The notes under the pieces were generated by a model that was given only the letters and a program-made list of their open reading frames with translations, was not told the origin of the DNA and ran no database searches. Positions 25,557 through 35,987 of a stretch of 64,000 bases of DNA are shown one piece after another. The stretch is taken from the NCBI GenBank assembly GCA_009760855.2, contig WPIO01000013.1, positions 3,517,001 to 3,581,000 of the forward strand, given 5' to 3'. The stretch is from Cristatella mucedo (lineage: Eukaryota > Bryozoa > Phylactolaemata > Cristatellidae). Both the position numbers and the translations under genes were made by a program. Numbering within the stretch: the stretch's first letter is position 1; each line of letters starts with the position of its first letter.

Positions 25557-28500
25557 ACACTGCTGCACACTCGATGCAGCCCTGCTGAAGAAGATGCTCG
25601 CTCACGTGCCGGACGAGCGCTACTCGATCGAGCGAATCAAGAAGCACAGATGGATGCAGCGCACGTTCAGTCAGAGGCTGCGTAAGCACGCGCACCCGCT
25701 CCTCCCGTGCGCATGCCTGCCTGCCAGCTGGTCGGCTGATGGCCGCCGCTGGTGGCTGCTCTCCGCCAGCTGCGTCCGTTGCCTCACTTGCCCATCCAAA
25801 AGTCCCCGAGCTGTTGCTCACCCGTTGCTCTGTAGATCGTGGAAGCGCCAGCATGCGAGGAGCGCATGCCACCGACGGCTGCGGGACCGAACCGTCGCCA
25901 CGGCGGCGGCGCTCGAGTGCCACCTATCCTAGCGGCGGCAGCACGTGGTGAGCTGCGAGCGAGCTGAACGCGGAGCCGCCGGGCATGGCAGTGCCGAGGC
26001 AGCAGGGCACGCTCACTCCGCGTGCGCCTATTTCCCCCTCCGCTCGTCCCGTCTGCGCGCTAGCGAGCAGACTGTCACTAATGGCCTGCGTGCTTGCTTG
26101 TGTGCGTTCGTTCGTAGCGAGAGGATCTCGTCAAGCCAGCCGGAGAGCCGCACCGGCGGCGGCTGGCCATACGACTCGGCAGACGACGAGGACGACGGCG
26201 ATAAACGAGCGTCGTCGGCCGGTCGCGCCCTCTCGTCGTCTGCCGACTCGGGCACGCTTCGATCGGCTCGCCTCAGCTTCTCGCAGCCGGCGCGACCCGA
26301 AGCGATGCTGCTCAGCCAGATCCCGTGCACGCCGGGAGGCTCGTCGTCGGCGCATGTGAGCGGGCTGCTTCCTGCGCCGGCGGCCAGCTTTACTCCCTTC
26401 GCCGCCTCGCTGTGCCATGCGGCGCACCTTTGCAGCACTCGCGCTGCGGGCTTTTTTTGGCGCGGCACCACCAAGTCGCGTTGCGTCCCCGATTGCAGTC
26501 TCAGCTGCAAAGGCTCGTGCGGCGCATGACGCGCTTCTACGTGACCGTTGGCAAAGATAAGGCGTCGACCGAACTGAGACACGCGTTCGACAGGCTGGGC
26601 TACAAGTACAAGAAGTGTGCCGCTACCGGCATGGTGAGTGCGCACTCTTGCGTGTGTGGTCTGATCATAGCGCCTGGCTCCCGGCCATCGTTGGGTGGGT
26701 TGCACCACCACCACCCCCCCCCATTTGCTGGGCTGTTGTGTGTAGCTTTGCTAAAGCTACTTAGTTCAGGTCATTGGTTCTCAGAATGCCCTGCCGTACA
26801 GTTAGCGATGTGTTCAGCCAATGTATATGTATAGTTACACGACTCTTGTGGAGGCCCCCCTCCCTCCCTCCCTCCCTCCTCACTTAGTCCCTCCTTCCCC
26901 CTTTCCCTCCTTCCCTTTTTCCCTCCTCACTTAGTCCCTCCTTCCCTTTTTCCCTCCTCACTTAGTCCTCGCGGCGTCAAGATGTGGCCGCATCGCAGCC
27001 ACATTGGTCCGGCTGCAATGGCCTGAGCCAGCGATGCACATTTTCGGTGGGAGCTTTTGGGGGTGCTAGCACTGAAAAGCCTGAGCTGATGGCCGTCTTG
27101 CCAGCCTTCTGTGCCGTGCCACCTGGTTTCCGAACATGGGAGCATAAACTTCGTGTCGGATCGGATCTAATGCTTAGTGGGTGCCGCGTGAGGCGGTCGT
27201 TCAACAAGATCGATCCAATAAGTCGATCAACAATGTGCGCCTTTCCCTTGTTCGAGGCCGAAAATCAGGAGAGTCGCTCATTCCACTCGTGCTGCTCAAG
27301 CGTGGGCCTCAGCCAGCAGCAGTTACGCGCTTCTAAGCTCTAAGCCTCGCATGCTGACCCAGTGCATGTAACCCCTAACCATGTTATTCATTTTGTTTGT
27401 TTTTCAAGCATGATTTTACTTACTATTCTATTGCGTATCACTTTGCAGCAAATGTAAAGCGCCTAGAAAGAGATTAAGTTCTCTGAGGGCGCTTTATCAA
27501 GTGCAATATTATTATTATTATTATTATTCCCTCTAAGCCTTCTTCTAAGCCTCCATAGCTTTCCTTTTGCACCCGTCGGTCTCCCAACCCTGCCTTGCTT
27601 GTGGCTGTTGCAGGCAACGGTCACGACTGTTGACAAGCGTAAAATGACACTGGAGTTTAAAGTATGCATCCTTGACATTGATGGGACGTTAGTGGACTTC
27701 AGGCTGTCACGGGTAAGGCTGCCTGCACTAGGCTGTATGTACCTGGTACCGGTAAGGCTGCCTGCACTGGGCTGTATGTACCTGGTGTTGCATGTGCTAG
27801 GCATTGGGATTTTGCACATTTCCATCGCTGAGCTATTCGGCGCGCTGATTTCCTCAAAACCCAGTTGTGCACATCAGATGTTTTGAGGCAGACGTTTTTC
27901 GTGCTACTTTTGCTAGTCTTTTTTGGTTGCGTTTTTGGCTTACATCGAGGAAGGTAGGTCAGCCGTCGGGACCCGTGAGGATGGCTGAATCGCAGTTGCA
28001 CCTCGGCTCTGTTCACCCGCTCGACCTCACTGCCACTCGAGCTCGTGCAACTGCTTCTGCTCTCACGTGGGAAGGGCTCGGCCTCTTCTCAGCCACGTGT
28101 CAGCCTCTTCTCAGCCGCGCCGCGCATGCCACGAGCCCTTCGCCCGTGCTCACATTTTATTGGTGAACCGTCTGGTCCTGGCATCCCATTCCCAGCTTGC
28201 CTGTTTGTTCGTGCCACTCTGCTGGTCGATCTTGCACAAACCGCTGCAGCCAATGACCATCATGCACATGGCTCGGACTTCATGGATCGTTTCGTCAAGT
28301 CACTGAGCCTCTTTCATAGCAATTCGATCGATCAGTGTTTGATCGTTTTCTTCTTCGGGGGTGAGGTGCTCCATCTTCGCGACTCAGATCGTGGGCTTGA
28401 GTCCTAATTTGATATTACGTATCTTTGTTTGTAACTCCACAAAGCCACCAAGACTTGTGTGGGGGCTACGCCGGAGAGTTTTCTACAGCGCACTTACAGC

Positions 28501-31500
28501 CGAAGCAGCCTTTGGTCCACATTCGGTTGCCAACAGACTTCATCCCACGTAGCAAAGAGAAAGTGAGAAGAATTTCTGAGTCAGGAGGGCCGTTGAGGTA
28601 GTGAGTAGCATGAAAGTAGTAACACAGGGTGGCTGGAAAGGATGTGCCACAATCGGCAGCAGGATAGTAGATGTCGTTACGTAAGAATTGTGGAAGTGAC
28701 TTCCACAGCCTATGATGTGCAGAGCAAAAGCTTCAATTGCCAATGGTGTTTAAGCTTAGGAATGAAATAGCTAATTTATTGTACGCATAGGACCTGAGGG
28801 CACTTGGAGTCTGAAACTGGTGCAGCAGTTCAGCTAGGTATGAAGAGCTAAGCCGTGGCAGGCCTTGTGGATCAGCTTAAGAACTTGGCGCTGTATCGGT
28901 TAGTCAACCGGAAGCCATCGAAGTTCCTTCAACAAAAGGAGGAGTGTGGTCAAACCTCTGGGATCTTTTAACTTGCCTTGCAGTGGGCGATCATTTATTG
29001 TCCACTGCAAGCCGCGGTGATGAACCCTCTGCTACTACTAGGGTCCCAACAGTTTAGTAGGCTTGTCCCAAATATGCTAAATACTATGCATTCTTTCAGA
29101 GAACTAATCCCACCCCGCTGTACACGTGCAGCTTCACTAAATTATGTCAACTTGCATGTCATCAACCCTTAGTTATTGCTTCTCATAGAGCAAGTTAAAG
29201 TCGCCTGGATAGATTTTAGTTCTCTTATGGTGCTATGCAAGCTATTTTAATATGTAAAATTGTTTAACAATTTATGTTCCTGGGTAGTTGATTTTGCAAG
29301 ATTGGTGCCTCAAAAGTACAGATAATATTCATTAGTCCTCACAAACGCAAAGTTTGTGACCAAGACAGTTACGCATTTGAAACTTACACATTCCCAGATA
29401 AAAGCCAAGACAGATTCGCTGTGCTGAATCTTTTGGATCACATTAAGTCTTTTTTTAAATCAATTTAGCCAGAATTAGCAATAATGTATGCTGAAGTTTT
29501 ACGAAAATAGCCACCGAATATTTAGATCTTAGTAGTGTTTTAAGAATATAGTTGTAAATCACTTTTACAAGCTAGCCCCAGATGTAGTCTCCCACATTTT
29601 TTTTAGTATGTCATATGTAGCTGCGTTTAAAGTCGACTAGCGATCGCCTTGGTCCTCCGAGTAAGTACTCGTGTTCTTGCATTTGTAAAGATGAATATCG
29701 AGGGTCTGGACATCACTCAGCCCACTGTGCAGCACTTCTTCAGCATCAGCCTTGTCCTCCTCTTCATACTTGTCACTGCTTGTGCGACTGCTCAGGAGCC
29801 CCATAATGCATCACTACAACGAAGCTGACCCAAGCTACTTTTCTCTTACTAGTGAGCTTCTTGGGGAAGTAATTGCAGTTAATTATTTATTTATTTTTAT
29901 CTTGGCCCCACAAAGACACTGATTTTGACCTTTGCCTTAGACAGCTTAGGGAGAAACTTGTGAAGATACTCGTAAGATTTAGGACTCGATCTAGAGCTGT
30001 GACAAGTTGTTTCTTAAGGCCCAATCTGATGTGCAATGAATGGCATCAACACCAGTCCTTGCAGGAGGCCACCGGGTGGGGGAGGCCACCCGACCCCTGC
30101 TGCTCCCCACAGCTCTGTCTAACCCTGTCTGCTATGTCCAGTGCAGGCGCTGGTAGTGAGCCTTGGTGACCCTTGCTATCCCAAAGGCGGAGATAGCAGA
30201 AAACCTTGTTAAAACCGGCTCCGAGACCCAAAAAGGATGACATCATTTTGAAATCTCCGATGACCTCCCAGCAGAACTCATACCTCAAGATCTCGATGCG
30301 GATGTAATCCTCTAAGCTCCAAGTGAGCCGGATGATGAATGGGGGTACTGAATAGATACTTGCCACCGAGTAGTTTTTCACTCGCCTTGATACATCGGCG
30401 GCAGACGAATGCGTCTGCCGGATGTTTGCAGCCTTTTGACGGCATCTCAAGAAAGTGCATGCATTCACTTGGGCAGCTGGAACTAATCTGAACTGGTGGG
30501 TTTAAGGCTCGTAATTTATATTACTGGTAAGTATTTATAAGGAGAGTATTCATAATTGTGATGTATTAATGGATAGAACTGATCGATATCTTGTCTTGGC
30601 GACTTCTTCTAACGATCAGCAATAAAATACTGACACAAAATACTGAACCTGTTTATGGTTTTATGACAATTCAAGTTTGACTACAGTATAATTTAGTAGT
30701 GTGATATTGTAAAAAAAAATGTGCTCAAAGATTTGTTTAATAAACAACAGACTTTTGGCCATAGCTATATCTGCAATGTTTTGGAAAATTATTGCATTTC
30801 CTATGTCAGTCGCGCTTTTAAAAACAAAATACGTGGGGATGATGCCAATGTTCTACATGTTTGAGGCGTAAGTAATTGCAAAATAACATTTTCTACCCAG
30901 GAACAACTATAAAGTTTAATTACATCGTGATAGTAGTCACGATAGCTAAATCGATAAGCACTTAAGTTATGTGCCACGGCAGACAGCCTCTGGTTGCACT
31001 CTTGGCTTATTTTGAAAGTAGTGCTTTCCTTAAACCCACTATCCAGGCCACACAAACATATTTAGCCAAGGACGTGGTGGCAGACTTGGCCCGGACCCAT
31101 GCCCCTACGCTCAATGGTCGCCGAGCGCGGCATGCATAAATGGTTGCACTTCACACCAACATTTGTAATTATAGATAATACACATTAATTTACGCAGTAA
31201 CCAGAATTCTGTTCGAGCATGATAGTAGCAAGAAGAAGCCGGGACTTTATTAACACTGTTTTGAAGGCAGTAGGAATAATAGTAGACTGGATAGTGCCAT
31301 TGGCAAAGGACTAGATCGGTAACCCGGAGGTTGCAGGTTCGTTCCCAGCCCGAAGAAAATTCGTCTGAGGCGTTCAGTCCCTCGGCAGATGGCCCCAGGT
31401 GGCTCTACATTAGTTAAGCACTAGATACTTACAGTGGAGCTAATAACAGTGTCAAATCATCCTTTGCTGTCAACAGGGGACAGCTTATCACACACGATCC

Positions 31501-32413
31501 ATTTCGTGGTCGGCACCCTATAATCGAGTGTGCATGATATGCTTCACGGAGCGCAAATATCCTAAGCCATCTAATGTCGTCGGTTATTTGAATTAAGCGA
31601 AAACAAGCATACAATACTGCGTCACATCGAGCTCAGCAATGTGACTGATCCAGTTGCCACGTGTTATTCTGCCATTCTGCACAAACGTTCTACTTGGGAG
31701 TGTGGGTAACTGACTTAAGAGCTTGCCACCAAGCTGTACCTCTAGCTGGCATTACCTGACATTGGGCCTAAAAAAAATTGTCACTTGCTATGCTGGCAAT
31801 CAATAATGGTGGCTTGTTTTTTTAATAATAAGTGATAATACATTTGTATAGTGCCCTCAGAGAACTTTATATCTCACTTTACATGTGCTGTAAAGGAAGC
31901 AAGATCTGCTATTGCAGGTCCTGTTAGAACTTACATTGTCACTGCAATTGGCCAGCAAGAAGTAAAGGCCTGCTGGTAACGTTACATGATGTGGCCATGG
32001 TGGTTGTTGTTTATTGTAATAAGAAGCCTGTAATTATAAATATTTAACTTATATTCTGCACTTTCTCAGAGTAGCTCCTATTCGAAAGAGCACTATCGTG
32101 GGTCTTAAGGAGTTCGTTTCCCTATGATTTATAGTCAAGGGCCACTTTATTCCGGCCTACTGGGGGGGGTGGGGACAAAGTTACAGCTTAATGAAATTAT
32201 CCTGATGCAGTAGCTGCCAAATTACTCCAATTTGGTAGGGATTGTAAACAATTTTGAATATTTAGGCTACAAAACCCATTTCTTTGCCCTCTGGCAATTA
32301 ATCGTTATTGTTTGCAGGGTGACGGCATTGAATTCAAGAGGAGTTTCTTGAAAGTCAAGGAAGTTCTCAAAGATATCGTCAGCAAAGCTGCAACAGCATC
32401 CCAGCCACAGTGA
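21738..32413 (+). CDS. CHEK1: Checkpoint kinase 1 (CHK1), 12 coding exons, complete
   Basis: Serine/threonine kinase of the DNA-damage and replication checkpoint, activated by ATR and acting on CDC25 in the nucleus. Coding exons: 21738-21817, 23634-23730, 23958-24081, 24212-24346, 24490-24678, 25073-25177, 25580-25681, 25836-25947, 26118-26355, 26499-26633, 27614-27712, 32318-32413; all introns are GT-AG and all phases agree, giving 503 aa (human 476). Visible: start [15 protein letters not shown]; glycine loop LGEGAYGE (20-27); VAVK lysine 43; helix-C Glu 59; HRDIKPEN (132-139); DFG (152-154); APE (179-181); an acidic, Ser-rich linker (279-394); C-terminal KA1-type domain (about 395-503) starting near LVRRMTRF. 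Both ATR target sites known from human (S317, S345) are kept: [10 protein letters not shown] (S321) and [14 protein letters not shown] (S370). The family match is unmistakable. The start is chosen because the next residues align with the usual N-terminus; any 5' untranslated exon was not located. Confidence 0.97.
22285..22435 (+). mobile_element. tRNA-derived SINE, family B
   Basis: Head TAGTCCAAGGGTAAGGTGCTC and B-box-like GGGCGTTTGAGTCCTGC, with a different tail from family A: TTCTGCCGCCCTATAAATGA-GGCTGTTTAATCAG. In CHEK1 intron 1. Related copies: 33690-33845 and 37735-37905 (minus). Confidence 0.72.
25370..25554. repeat. (CT)n array in CHEK1 intron 6
   Basis: CT repeat in transcript sense, with GAGCCT interruptions at its start, ending 25 bases before the acceptor of CHEK1 exon 7 (25580). 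It effectively forms a giant polypyrimidine tract. Confidence 0.95.
26851..26968. repeat. Pyrimidine-rich tandem repeat in CHEK1 intron 10
   Basis: CCCT runs and repeated CCTCACTTAGTCCCTCCTTC units of roughly 35-45 bases. Confidence 0.85.
27357..27530 (+). mobile_element. LINE 3' tail inside CHEK1 intron 10
   Basis: Clean 3' end of the LINE family (GCAAATGTAAAGCGCCTAG, TTAAGTTCTCTGAGGGCGC, ending in (ATT)n), about 85 bases upstream of CHEK1 exon 11. Confidence 0.82.
27712..27789 (+). repeat. 39-bp tandem duplication covering the CHEK1 exon 11 donor
   Basis: Two copies of GGTAAGGCTGCCTGCACT.. followed by GGCTGTATGTACCTGGT, units 27712-27750 and 27751-27789. Each copy starts with a usable GGTAAGG 5' splice site. 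Confidence 0.9.
28545..28960 (-). mobile_element. Second LINE-like family, C-terminal fragment
   Basis: Minus-strand translation gives RT C-terminal-like pieces ([20 protein letters not shown] near 28880-28940, then [12 protein letters not shown] near 28690). The sequence differs from the dominant LINE family. A related piece ([18 protein letters not shown]) lies at 36795-37080. Confidence 0.55.
31288..31435 (+). mobile_element. Possible tRNA-derived SINE, third type
   Basis: CTAGATCGGTAACCCGGAGG and GCAGGTTCGTTCCCAGCCC look like a tRNA head with a good B box; the body and tail differ from families A and B. In CHEK1 intron 11. Confidence 0.5.
31826..31915 (-). mobile_element. LINE 3' tail inside CHEK1 intron 11
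   Basis: TAATAA stretch plus GTGCCCTCAGAGAACTTTAT and CTTTACATGTGCTGTAAAGG, minus orientation; short tail-only copy. Confidence 0.72.
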
Positions 32414-32953
32414 GATGGATTTTCGTAACAACCTGCTTGAACGTCACTCGACTACTGGTAGGATGACTACCAATTTGAACCGTGGGCAGCTGTTGCAGTG
32501 TGGCCACTGATAATTGGTTTTGTGCAGTGTGGTACACTTTCAAGTGGCTCCCTATCATACACAATGTGCAATCTTTGTCGTATCGCTTACGATGTTGTTG
32601 CAACAAGCATCAGCAAAACGTGATATATATAAGACTGCACCCCAGGACTAGTGTTTGCGACGTCTGGGCACAATTGCTTTAGTGTTGACTATTGTGTTAC
32701 CCACCCATGTTCCTGCATTGCCCTGCATAAGAAGCCATATTCGTATACTCGTATATTTTTGGTGAAGATATATTTTATGAGCCTTTGTGCTGTGTTGCCA
32801 GCACACTGGGATTTAGTCAAGTTTTACATGTAAGTCGTTGTGCAAAATAGGTAGTTAAGAACCAGCAGACAACAGATCTGCCGGCTTTTGGTGTCGTATC
32901 CAAACACTAATGTGTTGTAAAGGGTGATGTTCTTTTTTTTACAAATCCTTCGA

Positions 32954-32959
32954 AATAAA
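32954..32959 (+). terminator. Possible CHEK1 polyadenylation signal
   Basis: AATAAA about 540 bases after the CHEK1 stop codon, inside the 876-base interval between the convergent CHEK1 and DPAGT1 coding ends. No canonical AATAAA on the minus strand was seen close to the DPAGT1 stop. Confidence 0.35.
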
Positions 32960-33289
32960 TTACTACTATCCACATACCGCATGCTAAGAGTGCTGAGGCG
33001 CCGAACAGTGTACCACCAGAAATGTAGAACAGTTACCAAATCCGACATCCTGTGTCACGTGCATCGATAGACCGAATGAAGTGTTGCCTTGTTCGTGCAC
33101 TACACCATATACATTGCCTAAATCCGATAAATTATCTTCCACAACTCCTTTACACATTCGTCAGCACATGAGCTCGGCCATCCAAAAATAGTTCTTCTTT
33201 AAGCTATCTCCCAAGATGCAAGGATTTATAACTGCCCTCTGCTCAGCAGTTGGAGCAAAAATGAAGTGCGGCTGATACGCATTAACGTG

Positions 33290-35944
33290 TCACAACTCTT
33301 CGTAGAAGTACCGAACAAGCCCATAACGGATGGTAAATGCAAGAATGCTGGATGCGACCTACAACAGAGGAAATAAAAAGGAATGGACAAAGATGGAAGA
33401 CAACAGACACTGCCCACAGCTGTTGCATTATCATAACAATTGAACTGCGCGCAAAAAGAAATTGTAGTCAGCTGAAGCAGCCTCCTATTTTGCATATATC
33501 ACTTGAGAAACCATGACTTAGTGACCAGAGCATCATATAATAATAATTATTATATTGATAGTTTTGCATAGCAGCGTACGAAAACTATATCTCTAGCCAG
33601 GCACTTTCCACCTCGCTGCCAGTGAAGCAGTAACCGAGAGTCCATGACGAGCAAGGTATCCTGCCCAAGCAAGCTTGCAAAATATCTTAGCTGATTAAAC
33701 AGCCTCATTTGCGTAGCGGCAGAAGAGCCGGCTATCGGCTAACACCACCGCTTGCAGTTGGCAATAAAGGATCATCCAACTGCAGGATTCGAAACCACGT
33801 CCTCGGTCGTGAACTGCGAGCACCTTGGCTATCACGGCCCTCAGTAAGTTCTCATGCTGCGTGCAACTGTAGCATGCCTGGCAGCATCAGAGGAAATCAT
33901 CCTATTACCCGAACGGAGTGGCCACTAAAGCAGCATTGCAACCATACTGTTGCGTGATTGATTGCGACGGCAGCGGATGCTGCATTTTTTCGGCTGCACC
34001 CACTAGTCGATTCGTAGGCAGAGTGCTAGCAGTCATTCCTACTGTGTGAACGGTGCCTCCCTGCACCAGCTATCGAAGCAAGCTATTCATCAACGGTCAA
34101 CGTGCCAAAAGTTGTCTGTGGTATTTAGCCAATAGTGACCGATGACCTGCCAACCGGGCCAGGGCGGAAGTCAAATACCGAAGAAGAAGGCTAATCGTTG
34201 TTGCTGGATCGTGCAAGTGATTGCTATAATGTTCAAAGAGGGTGGAGAGGAAGCTGTGGCAACCAGCCATAGTGCAACCTGTTGGCTCCACGAGGCAATG
34301 GTACCCACCAAGGCGAAGTTATGAGAAACGAATGTGCAAAACACAGCAGAACACGGTGGCAAGCAGCTATCCAGAGGTGGGGATGCTGGTGTTTCCTAGT
34401 TTGTTCAAACGGCACTGTAGAGCTCGGTGTCGCTAAACGCAGCCAAGCTTGCGTTATAAGACTAAGCACTATGTACAGGCAGGACCACCTGATGCATAGA
34501 CAAGCAGCAATAGAGAGCATCATCATGCTGGTCTTTCTGCCTATGGGATAAGGTAAGATGGCGAGATGCAGACCTATCTGCTTCATCTCCGATGTTGCAA
34601 CAATTCAACACGTTCTTTATTCCAAGCATGGCTACGAAAGGTCGCACAGACACTATCAAACTCTGGAACCTGTCTTCATTCAAGCTTGCACTCCCTCGCG
34701 GAGTCGCATGGCTCGAGCACGGCGACCAGGACGGCAGGCTCCGGCCACACGAAAAGGTCGTCGAACGCCAAAGGGCATAGGTCCAGCCGCCTGTGTCTAT
34801 ACGCAACTGAACATGGGCACGCACGCGCACACACACACACACACACATTCGCACGCAACCTTCGCAAAGAAGCTCGACCTCGATGCATCGACGCCGGGCA
34901 AAGGAGCCCGACGACTGCGCTGCTTAGTTCCTACCTGTATGCTAAGCAGCGCAGTCGTCAGGCTGCTCTCTTTCATCGGGCCACAAAGCTTAAGGACAAA
35001 GTTGATGAGTGTCATGTTGTTACACTCCGTGTACACGTCGCCCTTGTCCTCCACTCGACGCACGTCGACCAGGCGCAGTGTCGAACAGAGGCCGAGTATC
35101 AGTCGGCCCAAAGGTCGAAGTTGTGCTTCCTTAAATCGAGACCTGCTCATCTCGAGTTTGTCACCGCACTTGTCAATTCTGCAACGGTCGAGGTGGCGGC
35201 GCATGCATAGCGTGGCGCACGAACGAGACCGCGCACGACCAAACCAATTTCGACCCCCCCCCCACACACACACAAAAAGAGGGTTCAGCGAGCGCGCTGT
35301 TCGAGCTGCTTGTCGCAAGCTTACCTGGGCAGGCGATGGCGCGGACAAGGCACCAGGTGAAATAGCTGAGGCAGCGAGTACAGGAAGTTAAGCACTTGCG
35401 GCATGAAGAAGAGCATCATGGTCTTGCTAAAGTGACCCAGGACGGCGACAACTGCGAACGTCATCCCGGAGAAATAGCAGAACGTGTCACCGACGAAGAT
35501 CTCGGCAGGACACCTGGAGCAAAAGGGGTCACTGTCACTGAGAGCGACCATTCATTCATCCATTGAATTCGAAAATCGTGGCCTCTGCCACTTGATGCAC
35601 AGCTCTTTCATGGACGCCGCTGAAGTTGCGTTTGCACAGTCGCTACCGCTCGTCAGGCATCAATTACGGTGCCACGATTGTCGGCTGGCACGCAATGCTG
35701 TCCGTCCTCTCTCTCTGTCTGTCTCTGTCTCTGTCTCTGTCTCTGTCTCTGTCTCTGTCTCTCCCTCTCTCTCTCTCTCCCTCTCCCTCTCCCTCCCCCT
35801 CCCCCTCCCCTCCCCCCCTCTCCCCCCTCTCCCTCTCCCTCTCTCTCTCTCTCCCTCTCCCTCTCCCTCTCCCTCTCCCTCTCCCTCTCCCTCTCCCTCT
35901 CCCTCCCTCCCTCCCTCCCTCCCTCCCTCCCTCCCTCCCTCCCT

Positions 35945-35987
<43 letters not shown>

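Noticed and set aside
34558-35391. 277-codon plus-strand frame
   Set aside because: Antisense of DPAGT1 exon 7 and its intron plus a CA repeat; the minus strand has clear homology.
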